Positions 28,101 through 38,599 of a stretch of 64,000 bases of DNA are shown here, piece by piece. Below the pieces are notes generated by a model that had not been told where the DNA came from, ran no database searches, and saw nothing but the letters and a program-made list of their open reading frames with translations. This DNA is from Loxodes magnus (taxonomy: Eukaryota > Ciliophora > Karyorelictea > Loxodida > Loxodidae): assembly GCA_946699065.1 (NCBI GenBank), contig CAMPDV010000243.1:1-64000 (forward strand), read 5' to 3'. The position numbers were made by a program, and so were the translations under genes. How positions within the stretch are numbered: position 1 is the first letter of the stretch; every line of letters begins with the position of its first letter.

Positions 28101-31100
28101 TCCTGTTCTACTTCACTTTTCTTTGAAATCTCATCTCTCTTTCTCATTTTATTACTTTCAATTATGATCTTCAGACTCTTTTACTTCCTTTTCTACTTCA
28201 CTTTTCTTTGAAATCTCATCTCTCTTTCTCATTTTATTACTTTCAATTATGATCTTCAGACTCTTTTACTTCCTGTTCTACTTCACTTTTCTTTGAAATC
28301 TCATCTCTCTTTCTCATTTTATTACTTTCAATTATGATCTTCAGACTCTTTTACTTCCTGTTCTACTTCACTTTTCTTTGAAATCTCATCTCTCTTTCTC
28401 ATTTTATTACTTTCAATTATGATCTTCAGACTCTTTTACTTCCTTTTCTACTTCACTTTTCTTTGAAATCTCATCTCTCTTTCTCATTTTATTACTTTCA
28501 ATTATGATCTTAAGACTCTATTACTTCCTTTTCTACTTCACTTTTCTTTGAAATCTCATCTCTCTTTCTCATTTTATTACTTTCACTTATGATCTTAAGA
28601 CTCTTTTACTTCCTGTTCTACTTCACTTTTCTTTGAAATCTCATCTCTCTTTCTCATTTTATTACTTTCAATTATGATCTTAAGACTCTTTTACTTCCTT
28701 TTCTACTTCACTTTTCTTTGAAATCTCATCTCTCTTTCTCATTTTATTACTTTCAATTATGATCTTCAGACTCTTTTACTTCCTTTTCTACTTCACTTTT
28801 CTTTGAAATCTCATCTCTCTTTCTCATTTTATTACTTTCAATTATGATCTTCAGACTCTATTACTTCCTTTTCTACTTCACTTTTCTTTGAAATCTCATC
28901 TCTCTTTCTCATTTTATTACTTTCAATTATGATCTTCAGACTCTTTTACTTCCTTTTCTACTTCATTTTTCTTTGAAATCTCATCTCTCTTTCTGCTTTT
29001 TATTACTTTCAATTATGATCTTAAGACTCTATTACTTCCTTTTCTACTTCACTTTTCTTTGAAATCTCATCTCTCTTACTCATTTTATTACTTTCAATTA
29101 TGATCTTAAGACTCTATTACTTCCTTTTCTACTTCATTTTTCTTTGAAATCTCATCTCTCTTTCTCATTTTATTACTTTCAATTATGATCTTCAGACTCT
29201 TTTACTTCCTTTTCTACTTCACTTTTCTTTGAAATCTAACTTCTAGTATTGTATACAATTACTTATTGATCTTAAGACTCTTTTACTTGCTTTTCTACTT
29301 CACTTTTCTTTGAAATCTCATCTCTCTTTCTGCTTTTTATTCCTTTCAATTATGATCTTCAGACTCTTTTACTTCCTTTTCCACTTCACTTTTCTTTGAA
29401 ATCTCATCTCTCTTTCTCATTTTATTACTTTCAATTATGATCTTCAGACTCTTTTACTTCCTTTTCTACTTCACTTTTCTTTGAAATCTAACTTCTAGTA
29501 TATGATACAATTACTTATTGATCTTCAGACTCTTTTACTTGCTTTTCTACTTCACTTTTCTTTGAAATCTCATCTCTCTTTCTCATTTTATTACTTTCAA
29601 TTATGATCTTAAGACTCTTTTACTTCCTGTTCTACTTCACTTTTCTTTGAAATCTCATCTCTCTTTCTCATTTTATTACTTTCAATTATGATCTTCAGAC
29701 TCTTTTACTTCCTTTTCTACTTCATTTTTCTTTGAAATCTCATCTCTCTTTCTCATTTTATTACTTTCAATTATGATCTTAAGACTCTTTTACTTCCTTT
29801 TCTACTTCACTTTTCTTTGAAATCTAACTTTTAGTATTGTATACAATTACTTATTGATCTTAAGACTCTTTTACTTGCTTTTCTACTTCACTTTTCTTTG
29901 AATTCTCATCTCTCTAATTATCTATTATAACTTTAAATTATGATCTTCAGACTCTTTTACTTTTTTTTTTACTTCACTTTTCTTTGAAATCTCATCTCTC
30001 TTTCTCATTTTATTACTTTCACTTATGATCTTAAGACTCTATTACTTCCTTTTCTACTTCACTTTTCTTTGAAATCTCATCTCTCTTTCTCATTTTATTA
30101 CTTTCAATTATGATCTTCAGACTCTTTTACTTCCTATTCTACTTCACTTTTCTTTGAAATCTCATCTCTCTTTCTCATTTTATTACTTTCAATTATGATC
30201 TTAAGACTCTATTACTTCTTTTTCTACTTCACTTTTCTTTGAAATCTCATCTCTCTTACTCATTTTATTACTTTCAATTATGATCTTCAGACTCTTTTAC
30301 TTCCTTTTCTACTTCACTTTTCTTTGAAATCTCATCTCTCTTTCTCATTTTATTACTTTCAAATATGATCTTAAGACTCTTTTACTTGCTGTTCTACGTT
30401 TATTTCTTTTAAATCTCATCTCTCTTTCTCATTTTTTTACTTTCAATTATGATTTTCAGACTCTTTTACTTGCTGTTCTACGTTATTTTTCTTTGAAATC
30501 TCATCTCTCTTTCTCATTTTATACTTTCAATTATGATCTTAAGACTCTTTTACTTCCTTTTCTACTTCACTTTTCTTTGAAATCTCATCTCTCTTACTCA
30601 TTTTATTACTTTCAATTATGATCTTAAGACTCTATTACTTCCTTTTCTACTTCACTTTTCTTTGAAATCTCATCTCTCTTTCTCATTTTATACTTTCAAT
30701 TATGATCTTCAGACTCTTTTACTTCCTTTTCTACTTCATTTTTCTTTGAAATCTCATCTCTCTTTCTCATTTTATTACTTTCAATTATGATCTTAAGACT
30801 CTATTACTTCTTTTTCTACTTCACTTTTCTTTGAAATCTCATCTCTCTTACTAATTTTATTACTTTCAATTATGATCTTAAGACTCTATTACTTCTTTTT
30901 CTACTTCACTTTTCTTTGAAATCTCATCTCTCTTTCTCATTTTATTACTTTCAATTATGATCTTCAGACTCTTTTACTTCCTGTTCTACTTCACTTTTCT
31001 TTGAAATCTCATCTCTCTTTCTCATTTTATTACTTTCAATTATGATTTTCAGACTCTTTTACTTGCTGTTCTACGTTATTTTTCTTTGAAATCTCATCTC

Positions 31101-31640
31101 TCTTTCTCATTTTATACTTTCAATTATGATCTTAAGACTCTTTTACTTCCTTTTCTACTTTATTTTTCTTTGAAATCTAACTTCTAGTATATGATACAAT
31201 TACTTATTGATCTTCAGACTCTTTTACTTGCTTTTCTACTTCACTTTTCTTTGAAATCTCATCTCTCTTTCTCATTTTATTACTTTCAATTATGATCTTC
31301 AGACTCTTTTACTTCCTGTTCTACTTCATTTTTCTTTGAAATCTCATCTCTCTTTCTCATTTTATTACTTTCAATTATGATCTTCAGACTCTTTTACTTG
31401 CTTTTCCACTTCACTTTTCTTTGAAATCTCATCTCTCTTTCTCATTTTATTACTTTCAATTATGATCTTAAGACTCTTTTACTTCCTTTTCTACTTTATT
31501 TTTCTTTGAAATCTAACTTCTAGTATTTGATACAATTACTTATTGATCTTCAGACTCTTTTACTTCCTTTTCTACTTCACTTTTCTTTGAAATCTCATCT
31601 CTCTTTCTCATTTTATTACTTTCTATTTGATTCTTCAGAC

Positions 31641-32200
31641 TCTTTTACTTCCTTTCTTTCTGCATTTTTTAAAGTTGAGACTTTATTTTTTAATTTAGTT
31701 TTTTTAATAGTTAATTTATACTTTATTTAATTATTTATTTTATCTATTTTTTTGTTTTATTCTTATTTTAATTTTTTTTTTGCTTGTTTCTTCTTATATT
31801 ATATGAATTGCTTTAACATTTACTTATTTTTTCATTATTTTTCTTACTTTTATATTATTTTTCGAATTTTTGATCGTTTTTAATTGATATTTTTACAATC
31901 ATATAATTTTTTTTATTTAAAAGTTATGCATAACTATACTGTTTTCAATTTTTTATTCTCATTTAAACTGTTATATATGACAATTTTTTTTTTTTTTATA
32001 ATTTCTTTTTTTGTTTTTCATAACTAATAAATTTTTGACATATCTTTTTAATTTAAAAGCAATTTTTTTTATTGTTCTATCCCAAATTTCTATTCATTTT
32101 AAATTTAGGGCAAAAAAAGACTTTTATATTTTACCCTTTTTTTAGAATTTTTTTTAAATTTTTTTTTGAAGCATTTTTTTTTAATTTTCACTGCTTTAAA
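31641..32200. other. T-rich low-complexity flank of the satellite
   Basis: About 560 bp of almost pure T/A with long T runs (e.g. around 31990) and no repeat periodicity or motif that I recognise. The strand bias of the satellite, T-rich on the plus strand, continues into it. No gene is seen. Confidence 0.6.
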
Positions 32201-32239
32201 GCTTGATATTTTTTTTTTGGCTCGTTGCTTCCCGAAAAT

Positions 32240-33240
32240 CTCTTGTAGTGCAAAACTCTGAGCAAAATAAGGCTTTTACTTTTTTTTCCAAACAATTTTT
32301 TTTCTTTAAGATTTCCAAATTACATATAAAAAAGAAATCTCAGTTCCAAATTCTAAGTTTATTCCGTCCGAAAAAAGTCTTGCAGTGTAAAAAGCTGAGC
32401 AAAAAAACGAAATTATTTTTTTCATGATTTAATGCTTTAGATACTCTTATTCGCCATTCTTTTTGCTCTAAAATTCGAAAAAAAATACCAAATTCAATTC
32501 TTAAAATTTTGAATGACCAAAATCAGCAATTTATAAAATCAAAAAGATTCAAAACCAAAATCAAAAAAAAATGTTCAAAAAATTTTATTTTTCCTGTTTT
32601 TTTCGAAAACCTTTTTTACTTTAAAACTTTTGCTCAAAAAAATTTATTCCTTTCTGACCTTTTACCAATCCCGAAATCCCCCAGTTTGTTCCGTCCCAAC
32701 TCAGACCTATAGTGTAAAACGTTGAGCAAAAAAAGGCTTTCACACTTTTTCAATTTAAAGCTGCTCGTCATCTTATTTTTCCTTTTATTTAACTCTACAA
32801 ATGAAATTTAAAAAAAATTTCAGAGTCAAATCGAAAAATTTTTATCACAACCCGTTCAAAAAACAATTATTATAACCAAAATCAAAAGAAATTTGAACCC
32901 TGGATAAAAAAAAAATTTCAAGTCCAAACTAAAAAAAATTCAAAATCCAAAATCAAAAATCAAAAAACTTTTGAATTCAATATCAAAAATTTTCAAACCA
33001 AAACTAATATTTTCAAAACCAAAACTAAAATTTTCAAAATCAAAATCAAAAAAATTGTCTCTTATTTTTTTTATTCCCATTTTTTTCAAAAACCTTTTAT
33101 ACTTTAAAACTTTTTCTTAAAAATTTTATTCCTTTCTTACCCTTTACCAATCCCGAAATCCCCCATCTTGTTCCGTCCCAATTCAGCCCTATAGTGTAAA
33201 ACGCTGAGCAAAAAAAGGCTTTGACGTTTTTCACGATTTC
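32240..33240. repeat. Degenerate dispersed direct repeats with a gtgtaaaacgctgagcaaaa core
   Basis: Four copies of a core like agtgtaaaacgctgagcaaa followed by aaaggctttnac lie at about 32246, 32383, 32710 and 33192. Two of them sit at the end of a longer shared block: about 32572-32760 and about 33055-33240 share a section ending with ccaatcccgaaatccccca and ttccgtccca. The intervening DNA is A-rich with many aaaatcaaaa tracts. No coding sequence is convincing on either strand. These look like decayed members of an interspersed repeat family. Confidence 0.6.
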
Positions 33241-33336
33241 AGGGCTTCTAACTCATGAAAATTTAAAATGAAAGAAATTCAAATATTGTAAACTATAAAA
33301 TTTCCTATCGTAAGAAAATACATAATACAACTTGAA

Positions 33337-33362
33337 AATAATAATAATAATAATAATAATAA
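33337..33362. repeat. (AAT)n microsatellite
   Basis: Eight to nine tandem copies of a trinucleotide aat in AT-rich intergenic DNA. Nothing else of note. Confidence 0.9.
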
Positions 33363-33429
33363 GATTAAAACAAACGTAAACAAATTTTATAAATAAATAA
33401 CAAAATGTAATTGCACGCTGCTCAAAAAT

Positions 33430-33850
33430 TTTCTAGTACTGGACTATAAAATTTAAAATTTTTTAACTCTAGTACTTACTTCAAAAAATTTTCTGACACT
33501 TCAAAAATTTAAAATTTTTTAACTTTGAAACATACTCCAAAAAAATTCCTAACACTAGAAAAATTTAAAAATTTTAATCTTGGAAACTTACTTCGAAAAT
33601 TTTCTAGTACTGTGCTAGAAAATTTAAAATTTTTTAACTCTTGTACTTACTCCAAAATTTTTCTGACACTTCAAAAATTTAAAATTTTTTAACTTTGAAA
33701 CATACTCCAAAAAATTTTCTAACACTTTAAAATTTTTTTATTTTTGAAACATACTCCAAAAATTTTTCGAAAACTATAAAAAATTAAAATTTTTTTAACT
33801 CTAAAACATACTCCAAAATTTTTTTCTAACACTAGAAATATTTAAAAAAT
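33430..33850. repeat. Degenerate tandem repeat, period about 55-60 bp
   Basis: About seven imperfect units each contain atttaaaattttttaact followed by a tact(t/c)c block and an attttct(a/g)acac block; the anchor occurs at about 33451, 33507, 33562, 33622 and 33677. Units alternate between 'ctagtactt' and 'tttgaaacat' versions, hinting at an older dimer or trimer. It is AT-rich and no coding potential is evident. Confidence 0.6.
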
Positions 33851-34051
33851 TCTCTAAACACTTTTTTTGCAAATTTAAACTTTTGCTTAAAAAAATACTA
33901 AGTTCAGAAAAGACTTTGAAAAAAATTCTAAAACGTTGAAAAATTTTTTCTTTGAATTTTATAACAAAAAGAAATACTTCTTTAGAATTAAAAACTTAAC
34001 AATTTTTTAAATTCTTAAATATAAATATTAAATTGTTTTAATTCATAATGC
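33851..34051. other. AT-rich 3' flank of the RING-WD40 gene
   Basis: About 200 bp of A/T-rich DNA downstream (in minus-strand sense) of the gene end at 34052. It contains A and T runs but no motif I can call as a terminator or polyadenylation signal with confidence. Confidence 0.4.
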
Positions 34052-36635
34052 TCACTTGCTGTATCTCTATTTGTTCTCCACACTCATTGTTACATTAGCC
34101 ATTACGCAATTCTAAAATCTTAATCCATAGTCTGCATAAACTTTGCTCCAGTCAACCTAAATAATTAATTGGTAGATTCAAACTTACCTATTATTAGTTA
34201 TTAGTGTCTAGTCCATTCAATATCCTTCCTAAGTTCCATCTTCTAATGATGTAATTACTGGTTGCACTTCCCCAATTCCAATGACTTGTACTCGATACCA
34301 ACCATTAGTTGTCCCTAGATAATGATAAACTTCCTGCATAGTCAGAATTGTTTAAGACACAGACACACTAAGAAGTAGATACGTTTCAAATTCTTATTGT
34401 TAAATCAGCTGATCCAGATAAGATAAACTTATTGTCCCTAGAGAAAATAACCGATAACACAGCATTAGTATGTCCCGATAAGACCTTTATACATTATTAT
34501 GTCTTAGAGTTCCATAGTCTCACCGTCTAATCATAACTTTCCGATACGATGAACTCTGAATCACTGGATATAGCCACAGATGATACAGAACTAATGTGAC
34601 CACTCATGGTCTTACAGGTACTTGTCTTGACGTCCCATAGTCTCACCGTATTATCATAACTTTCCGATACGATGAACTCTGAATCACTGGATATAGCCAC
34701 AGATGATACATAACTAGTGTGACCACTCATGGTCTTACAGGTACCTGTCTTGACGTCCCATAGTCTCACCGTCATATCATGACTTCCCGATACGATGAAC
34801 TCTGAATCACTGGATATAGCCACAGCTAATACAGAACTAGTGTGACCACTCATGGTCTTACAGGTACCTGTCTTGACGTCCCATAGTCTCACCGTCTAAT
34901 CATAACTTCCCGATGCGATGAACTCTGAATCACTGGATATAGCCACAGATCATACAGAACTAGTGTGACCACTCATGGTCTAACAGATACCTGTCTTGAC
35001 GTCCCATAGTCTCACCGTCTAATCATAACTTCCCGATACGATGAACTCTGAATCACTGGATATAGCCACAGATCATACAGAACTAGTGTGACCACTCAAA
35101 ATGTGAGGATGCTCAGTTATTATTGAAGACAGGTTAGCGTTAGAGAAGTCACAGTTGATGAATTTTGTGTTACGGAGATTGGCGGTAGTTAAGTTGGAGT
35201 TAGAGAAATTACAATTTGTGAAAGAGGTGTCAGAGAAATCAGCATTAGAAAGGTCGGTGTTTGAGAAATTCTAATTGGTGAACGCGAAGTTCAAGTAGTT
35301 TAACATTGTTAGCGAGTTTGATGTTAATTATGTTACTCCTTATTAAGATTTACAAAGTTGCATAATTTAAATTAACTTGTTTGGAATTTTTTAGTCAGTT
35401 ATTTATGGTAACTTTAACAAAATTTGACCTTAATTAATTAATCCTGGCTTGATTAACGGATTGTATTTCAACGTTGCTATATTGAAATTCTCATCTTTTA
35501 TTTGGTTTAAGAACTTATTTAAATTGTCAAATGTTAGATTTGAGAAATCAGATATTACATACTTGAGTAAGTTTTATTATTCATTACATACTTAAATTAA
35601 TTGACTTTCATTTTTAAAGACATTCTATAAATTTACTACTTTTTACTCTATTACTTAGACTAACTCTCTGGCTTCGATTAATTATTTTTCCTTCTATGAT
35701 AGATCTAACTTTACTAAAGAATCTTTAACTTGAACTTATTAGTTTCGTTATTTTTAATCTATTGTTTGGTCTTATTATTGATACTGAATATTTTAAGATT
35801 CTTAAATGACCTTTTGCTCTTTCATTTAAACGTCTGCCTAACCTTTTTAGTTATCTACATGCTTTTCTACTTAACTAAGACCTCTTACTGCTTTGAATTG
35901 CTTGAAAAACTTTTCAATTAACTACTCTGCCTTCTTCAAAGTTAAGAATTTTCCTTTTACGTTCTCTTTTAAATAGCTGAATAGATTGAATTGACATGCT
36001 TAGATATTGTTTCTTAAAGTTTAAATGTCCATTGGTTGTTTCTAATCTCTCTTAAACTAAGCTATTTCATTTAGAATTTACTGGAATTGTTCTTAAATAT
36101 GATTATTTTATCTTTAATATTATTGCTATTCCATTCTTTAGGCTTAAAATTATTAAACATTATTTGCATCTTTAAGCTAAGATAAACGCTATAATAGATT
36201 CTCTAATTTACTATTACTAAGAGAAAACGAGTCTATTACAGATTTAAATATTGACTGAACTGATAATGACTGGATATGCTTCATAAACTATTAACTTTCC
36301 GAAATAATTTCTCTCACCATAAGTTAGTAATTCTATTTCTAAGAATATTAATCCTGTAACCACTTGAACTACTCATTGATTTGTACTTAATCAATTAATT
36401 CATTTTACTGAATTTGTATGTTTTAATGGTCTGGCTCTTAAACTACATGCCCTTGAAACTATTCAGGATTAATGTTAAAAATTTGTTAATGAATTCGGCA
36501 TTTGATTTCTTACTAAAACTAATATATTGTTTTAAGACAAATTAAACAAGAAATGCAACCACAAGGTAATTGCTTAGATACTCTCTCGTCTTAATCGAAT
36601 TGCTTTTTACAGTTTGGACATTGATTGTTATCCAT
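34052..36635 (-). CDS. RING-like finger / coiled coil / pentapeptide / WD40 protein (850 aa, one intron)
   Basis: With TAA and TAG read as Gln, the minus strand is open from ATG at 36635 through 816 codons, then a 31-nt intron, then 34 codons to a TGA at 34052-34054. Residues 6-49 carry a RING-like zinc ligand set: C6-x2-C9-x15-C25-x1-C27-x2-C30-x2-C33-x12-C46-x2-H49. Residues about 60-440 are Gln/Lys/Glu-rich with heptad-like stretches, probably coiled coil. Residues about 447-509 are pentapeptide repeats (FSNTDL, SNADF, TNCNF, SNANL type). From about 513 there are five near-identical 41-residue WD40 blades, then two divergent ones, seven in all, a complete propeller. In-frame TGA codons at residues 521, 562 and 750 fall where Trp is expected; residue 750 is the Trp of the RIWN dyad. 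The domain order resembles a TRIM-like E3 ubiquitin ligase with WD40 as substrate receptor (inference). If TGA were only a stop, the product would end at residue 520, just inside blade 1. The start is chosen because the first zinc ligand follows it by five residues. Confidence 0.85.
34157..34187 (-). other. 31-nt phase-0 intron in the RING-WD40 gene
   Basis: The minus strand has a GTAAGT donor at 34187 and a TTTAG acceptor ending at 34157. The interval is 31 nt, so removing it shifts the frame. The downstream exon then reads VDWSKVYADYGLRF and ends at TGA 34052. Unspliced, the continuation is compositionally poorer and has an extra in-frame TGA directly after the acceptor. Very short GT-AG introns are common in ciliates. 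The frame arithmetic and the splice motifs agree; there is no transcript evidence. Confidence 0.65.
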
Positions 36636-37136
36636 TTATAAAGATTTTAAAAAAATTTAGTATATAGAAACTAATTATATTGAAATAAAGATTGATCAAA
36701 TATTTTTATTATTTAAAAAAAAGATTTAAAATTTAAAAATTAAAAAAAAAATTTTAAGATATAATTAAAAAACTATTATGTTACACAAAATATTTTAGTA
36801 CTATGAATTAAAAAAATTAAAATATTTATATGAATATCAAAAAATAAATATATAATTCTAAAAAAACAATTCTAGAAATTAATTAAGATAATCTGAAAAT
36901 ATTATATTAAGAAAAAAAACTTTGCTATAATAAAAAAAATAAACTTGCCATACATAATGCCAATATATTAATGACTGAAATACAAAGAGATAAAAAAGCA
37001 AATTTGAATAAATAAAAATTATTAGCACTTCTTTTATGAATAGCACTTTTATAAATAATATTTCATATTAAGAAAAATGCTTACATGTTTCTTGTTATAA
37101 TTTTATTATCATAATAAGATACGTCACCTTCAATAT
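36636..37136. other. A-rich 5' flank of the RING-WD40 gene
   Basis: About 500 bp of very A-rich DNA immediately upstream (minus-strand sense) of the ATG at 36635. It should contain the promoter and 5' UTR, but I can identify no specific element. Confidence 0.4.
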
Positions 37137-37397
37137 ATGGGAAATCTTCTTATTAAATATGAACCTCGACTCTTAAATTAAATGCACTTATCCTCCTATA
37201 AAAGGTCCAAATAAGTATAATTATTAAGTCATCAGTAGACAGGGAAGTAAAACGTTTATACATCTTGTGAGAATACTTAAGAAAGTTAGGGTTATCTCTT
37301 CCTAATTTGTCCACTGTTTTTTTGTGGTGGCAATTTATTGTGAGAGATTACTTGTTATGTAGTATACACTACACCAAATGTTCAATGGTTCTCCTGA
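37137..37397 (+). CDS. Doubtful 86-residue ORF
   Basis: Reading TAA/TAG as Gln and one TGA as Trp, the plus strand is open from ATG 37137 to TGA 37395-37397. The composition (many Leu, Gln, Cys, Ser) is not distinctive and no domain is recognised. Under this code most AT-rich stretches are open, so this is weak. The same interval contains a TATAAAAGG box, which argues that part of it may be promoter or RNA gene instead. Confidence 0.12.
37198..37205 (+). promoter_or_regulatory. TATA-box-like TATAAAAG
   Basis: A good match to a TATA box (tataaaagg) in a slightly GC-richer patch. About 110-120 bp downstream lies ctgtttttttgtggtgg near 37315, a U-tract flanked by G resembling an Sm-binding site. 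Together they could mark a small nuclear RNA gene, but I cannot match it to a known snRNA. This is inference from two short motifs. Confidence 0.2.
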
Positions 37398-37739
37398 CAA
37401 CTTCCTATATCCATTTTTTTAATATAAAGATTATTATGGAAATTTTAAAAATTATAACTATAAACAAAAACATATTATAAATCAATTGATCTATGAAAAT
37501 AATATTTGAAATATTCGATGAGAAATGTTTAAAATAAAATATATAACTTAAACAAAAAATGTTGGATAAAATCATAAACATCTTTTATAAAACTCATAAA
37601 TATAAGAATAAGTATGAAAATACTATACTTATAACCACGTTATCTTTTAAAAAAAATAATATTCTTATTAAACTTAACACTAACTTTCCAATGAACCAGA
37701 AAAAAGAAATGAAATGCTTCTTAAAAATAATTGAAAAGA
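37398..37739. other. A-rich intergenic stretch
   Basis: Low-complexity A-rich DNA. A plus-strand reading frame begins with ATG at 37559 and runs into the GC-rich island, but it is Lys/Asn/Ile-rich as expected from base composition and has no motif. I see nothing supportable in it. Confidence 0.4.
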
Positions 37740-38012
37740 TGGTGGGAGCTGAGAATGACCTTCGTGAAAACACGTTCTGGTTTTATGGCTAGGAACAAGT
37801 TCCTTTCCTGTCGTTGAGAAGGTCCCTGGTTAGAGTTATTTTCTGAATGGAATACTGTCTTTGAGATTATCCGCTCTTGGTAGGGGCTTGAAGCCTGTCT
37901 GCTTATAGCGATGGAGCTCCCTAGCAGCTGTGCCTGGAGCACAACAGGATATCCCCGTTATTCCATAAAAAGATAGCGTCGGGCCTCGCAATCCGAAAGG
38001 AGTTTCCGGTCC
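37740..38012. ncRNA. GC-richer hairpin-rich island, possible structured RNA (unidentified)
   Basis: About 270 bp stand out sharply from AT-rich surroundings by base composition. Short inverted repeats are frequent: cgtg-aaaa-cacg near 37765, ggaac-aa-gttcc near 37792, ggggcttgaagcc near 37884, ggagctcc near 37913, ccgaaagg near 37993. No long motif-bearing reading frame is found on either strand. I compared it from memory with spliceosomal RNAs, SRP RNA, RNase P and rRNA signatures and recognised none. The strand is undetermined. It could also be a relic of a mobile element. Confidence 0.3.
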
Positions 38013-38239
38013 AAAAACTTTTATAGTTGAAATTGATTAATTGCTTCTTAAATATTCGAAACTTTAATATTATAGAATAAGCTTAAAATATAAAAAATAA
38101 CCAAATATAACGAGAAGTCGAAGAAATTACAACTGAAAAAAAAGTACAAATATAAACAGATAGTTAAGGTAATATTTAACCTAAATTAAGAATTTATAAA
38201 GACTAATAACTGATTAAATAAATCAAAATCGAATTATTA

Positions 38240-38540
38240 ATATTAAAATTTAAATAGGGTGAAAAACCCTTTCCTTCGGATGTTGCTTGGAGGCCCAGCA
38301 AGGCAAATAAAAAATAAGCGCAGACGGAGAATAAATCGGAGAAAGAGAACTCAATGACAAGAGAAAGAGATGTAATAAGTTGAAGAACTCTGAATACCAA
38401 GAGGAAACTTTCTTCATTATAGGTCGGGGAAATGTACCCGTAATCGCATATTGCATCCTATGCTTTGGAAGGAAAAATTATAGGGACTGCAGGAAGGGAA
38501 AACAGGGAAGAGAAACATAAAATTTTTTTTCGACATTAAA
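38240..38540. other. Second GC-richer island with hairpins
   Basis: It contains agggt-gaaaa-accct (about 38256-38270), ttgct-tggaggccc-agcaa (about 38283-38301) and purine-rich segments such as gggaaaacagggaagag. Composition differs from the flanks. No protein motif is seen. It may belong with the island at 37740-38012 and the hairpin at 38555 as one RNA-type locus. Confidence 0.3.
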
Positions 38541-38554
38541 TAAAATTAATTTAA

Positions 38555-38588
38555 AGAGCTGCGCACCAACGAGAGTGCTACGCGCTCT
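38555..38588. other. Bulged inverted repeat (RNA-like hairpin)
   Basis: The segment pairs agagc with gctct, gcg with cgc and cac with gtg around an eight-base loop, with single-sided bulges. It sits alone in A/T-rich DNA. It is short and not tRNA-like. It could be the end of a small RNA gene or a terminator-like structure. Confidence 0.35.
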
Positions 38589-38599
38589 ATAATTAAAAT

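Larger units (their letters stand above)
1..31640. repeat. 85-bp satellite (minisatellite) array, about 370 units
   Basis: The whole stretch is a head-to-tail repeat. The main unit is 85 bp, beginning attatgatcttcagactc and containing ctttgaaatctcatctctc; spacing of 85 can be measured, for example, between 2686, 2771 and 2856. A second unit type, carrying taacttctagtattt and caattacttattgatc, is about 80-81 bp and recurs irregularly (e.g. near 390, 640, 4020, 7490, 18810, 31180). Point variants include ttcaga/ttaaga, ttccttttc/ttcctgttc/ttgcttttc, and cattttatt/cttatttta. The plus strand is almost pure pyrimidine plus A, with only about three G per unit. The array starts before the window and decays into T-rich DNA at about 31640. 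85 is not a multiple of 3, so a continuous coding role is unlikely, but see the finding on the minus-strand frame. Confidence 0.97.

Noticed and set aside
1-31640. CRISPR array
   Set aside because: Units are contiguous and similar throughout, with no unique spacers, no cas genes and a eukaryotic context.
32203-32712. Two plus-strand ORFs of 67 and 74 residues
   Set aside because: Phe/Lys-rich low-complexity translations of A/T runs, overlapping a degenerate repeat family; no motif.
35730-35921. 63-residue plus-strand ORF
   Set aside because: It lies antisense inside the coiled-coil part of the RING-WD40 gene and reflects base composition.
37286-37294. ttagggtta resembling vertebrate-type telomere repeat
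   Set aside because: Only one and a half copies, internal, and not part of any tandem run; chance match.
37559-37942. ORFs of 77 (+) and 73 (-) residues around the GC-rich island
   Set aside because: They overlap each other on opposite strands; the plus-strand one is Lys/Asn/Ile-rich from composition and neither has a recognisable motif. A structured RNA is at least as likely.
38203-38456. Two overlapping minus-strand ORFs of 65 and 68 residues
   Set aside because: They overlap in different frames with hydrophobic composition expected from the complement of purine-rich DNA; no supporting motif.
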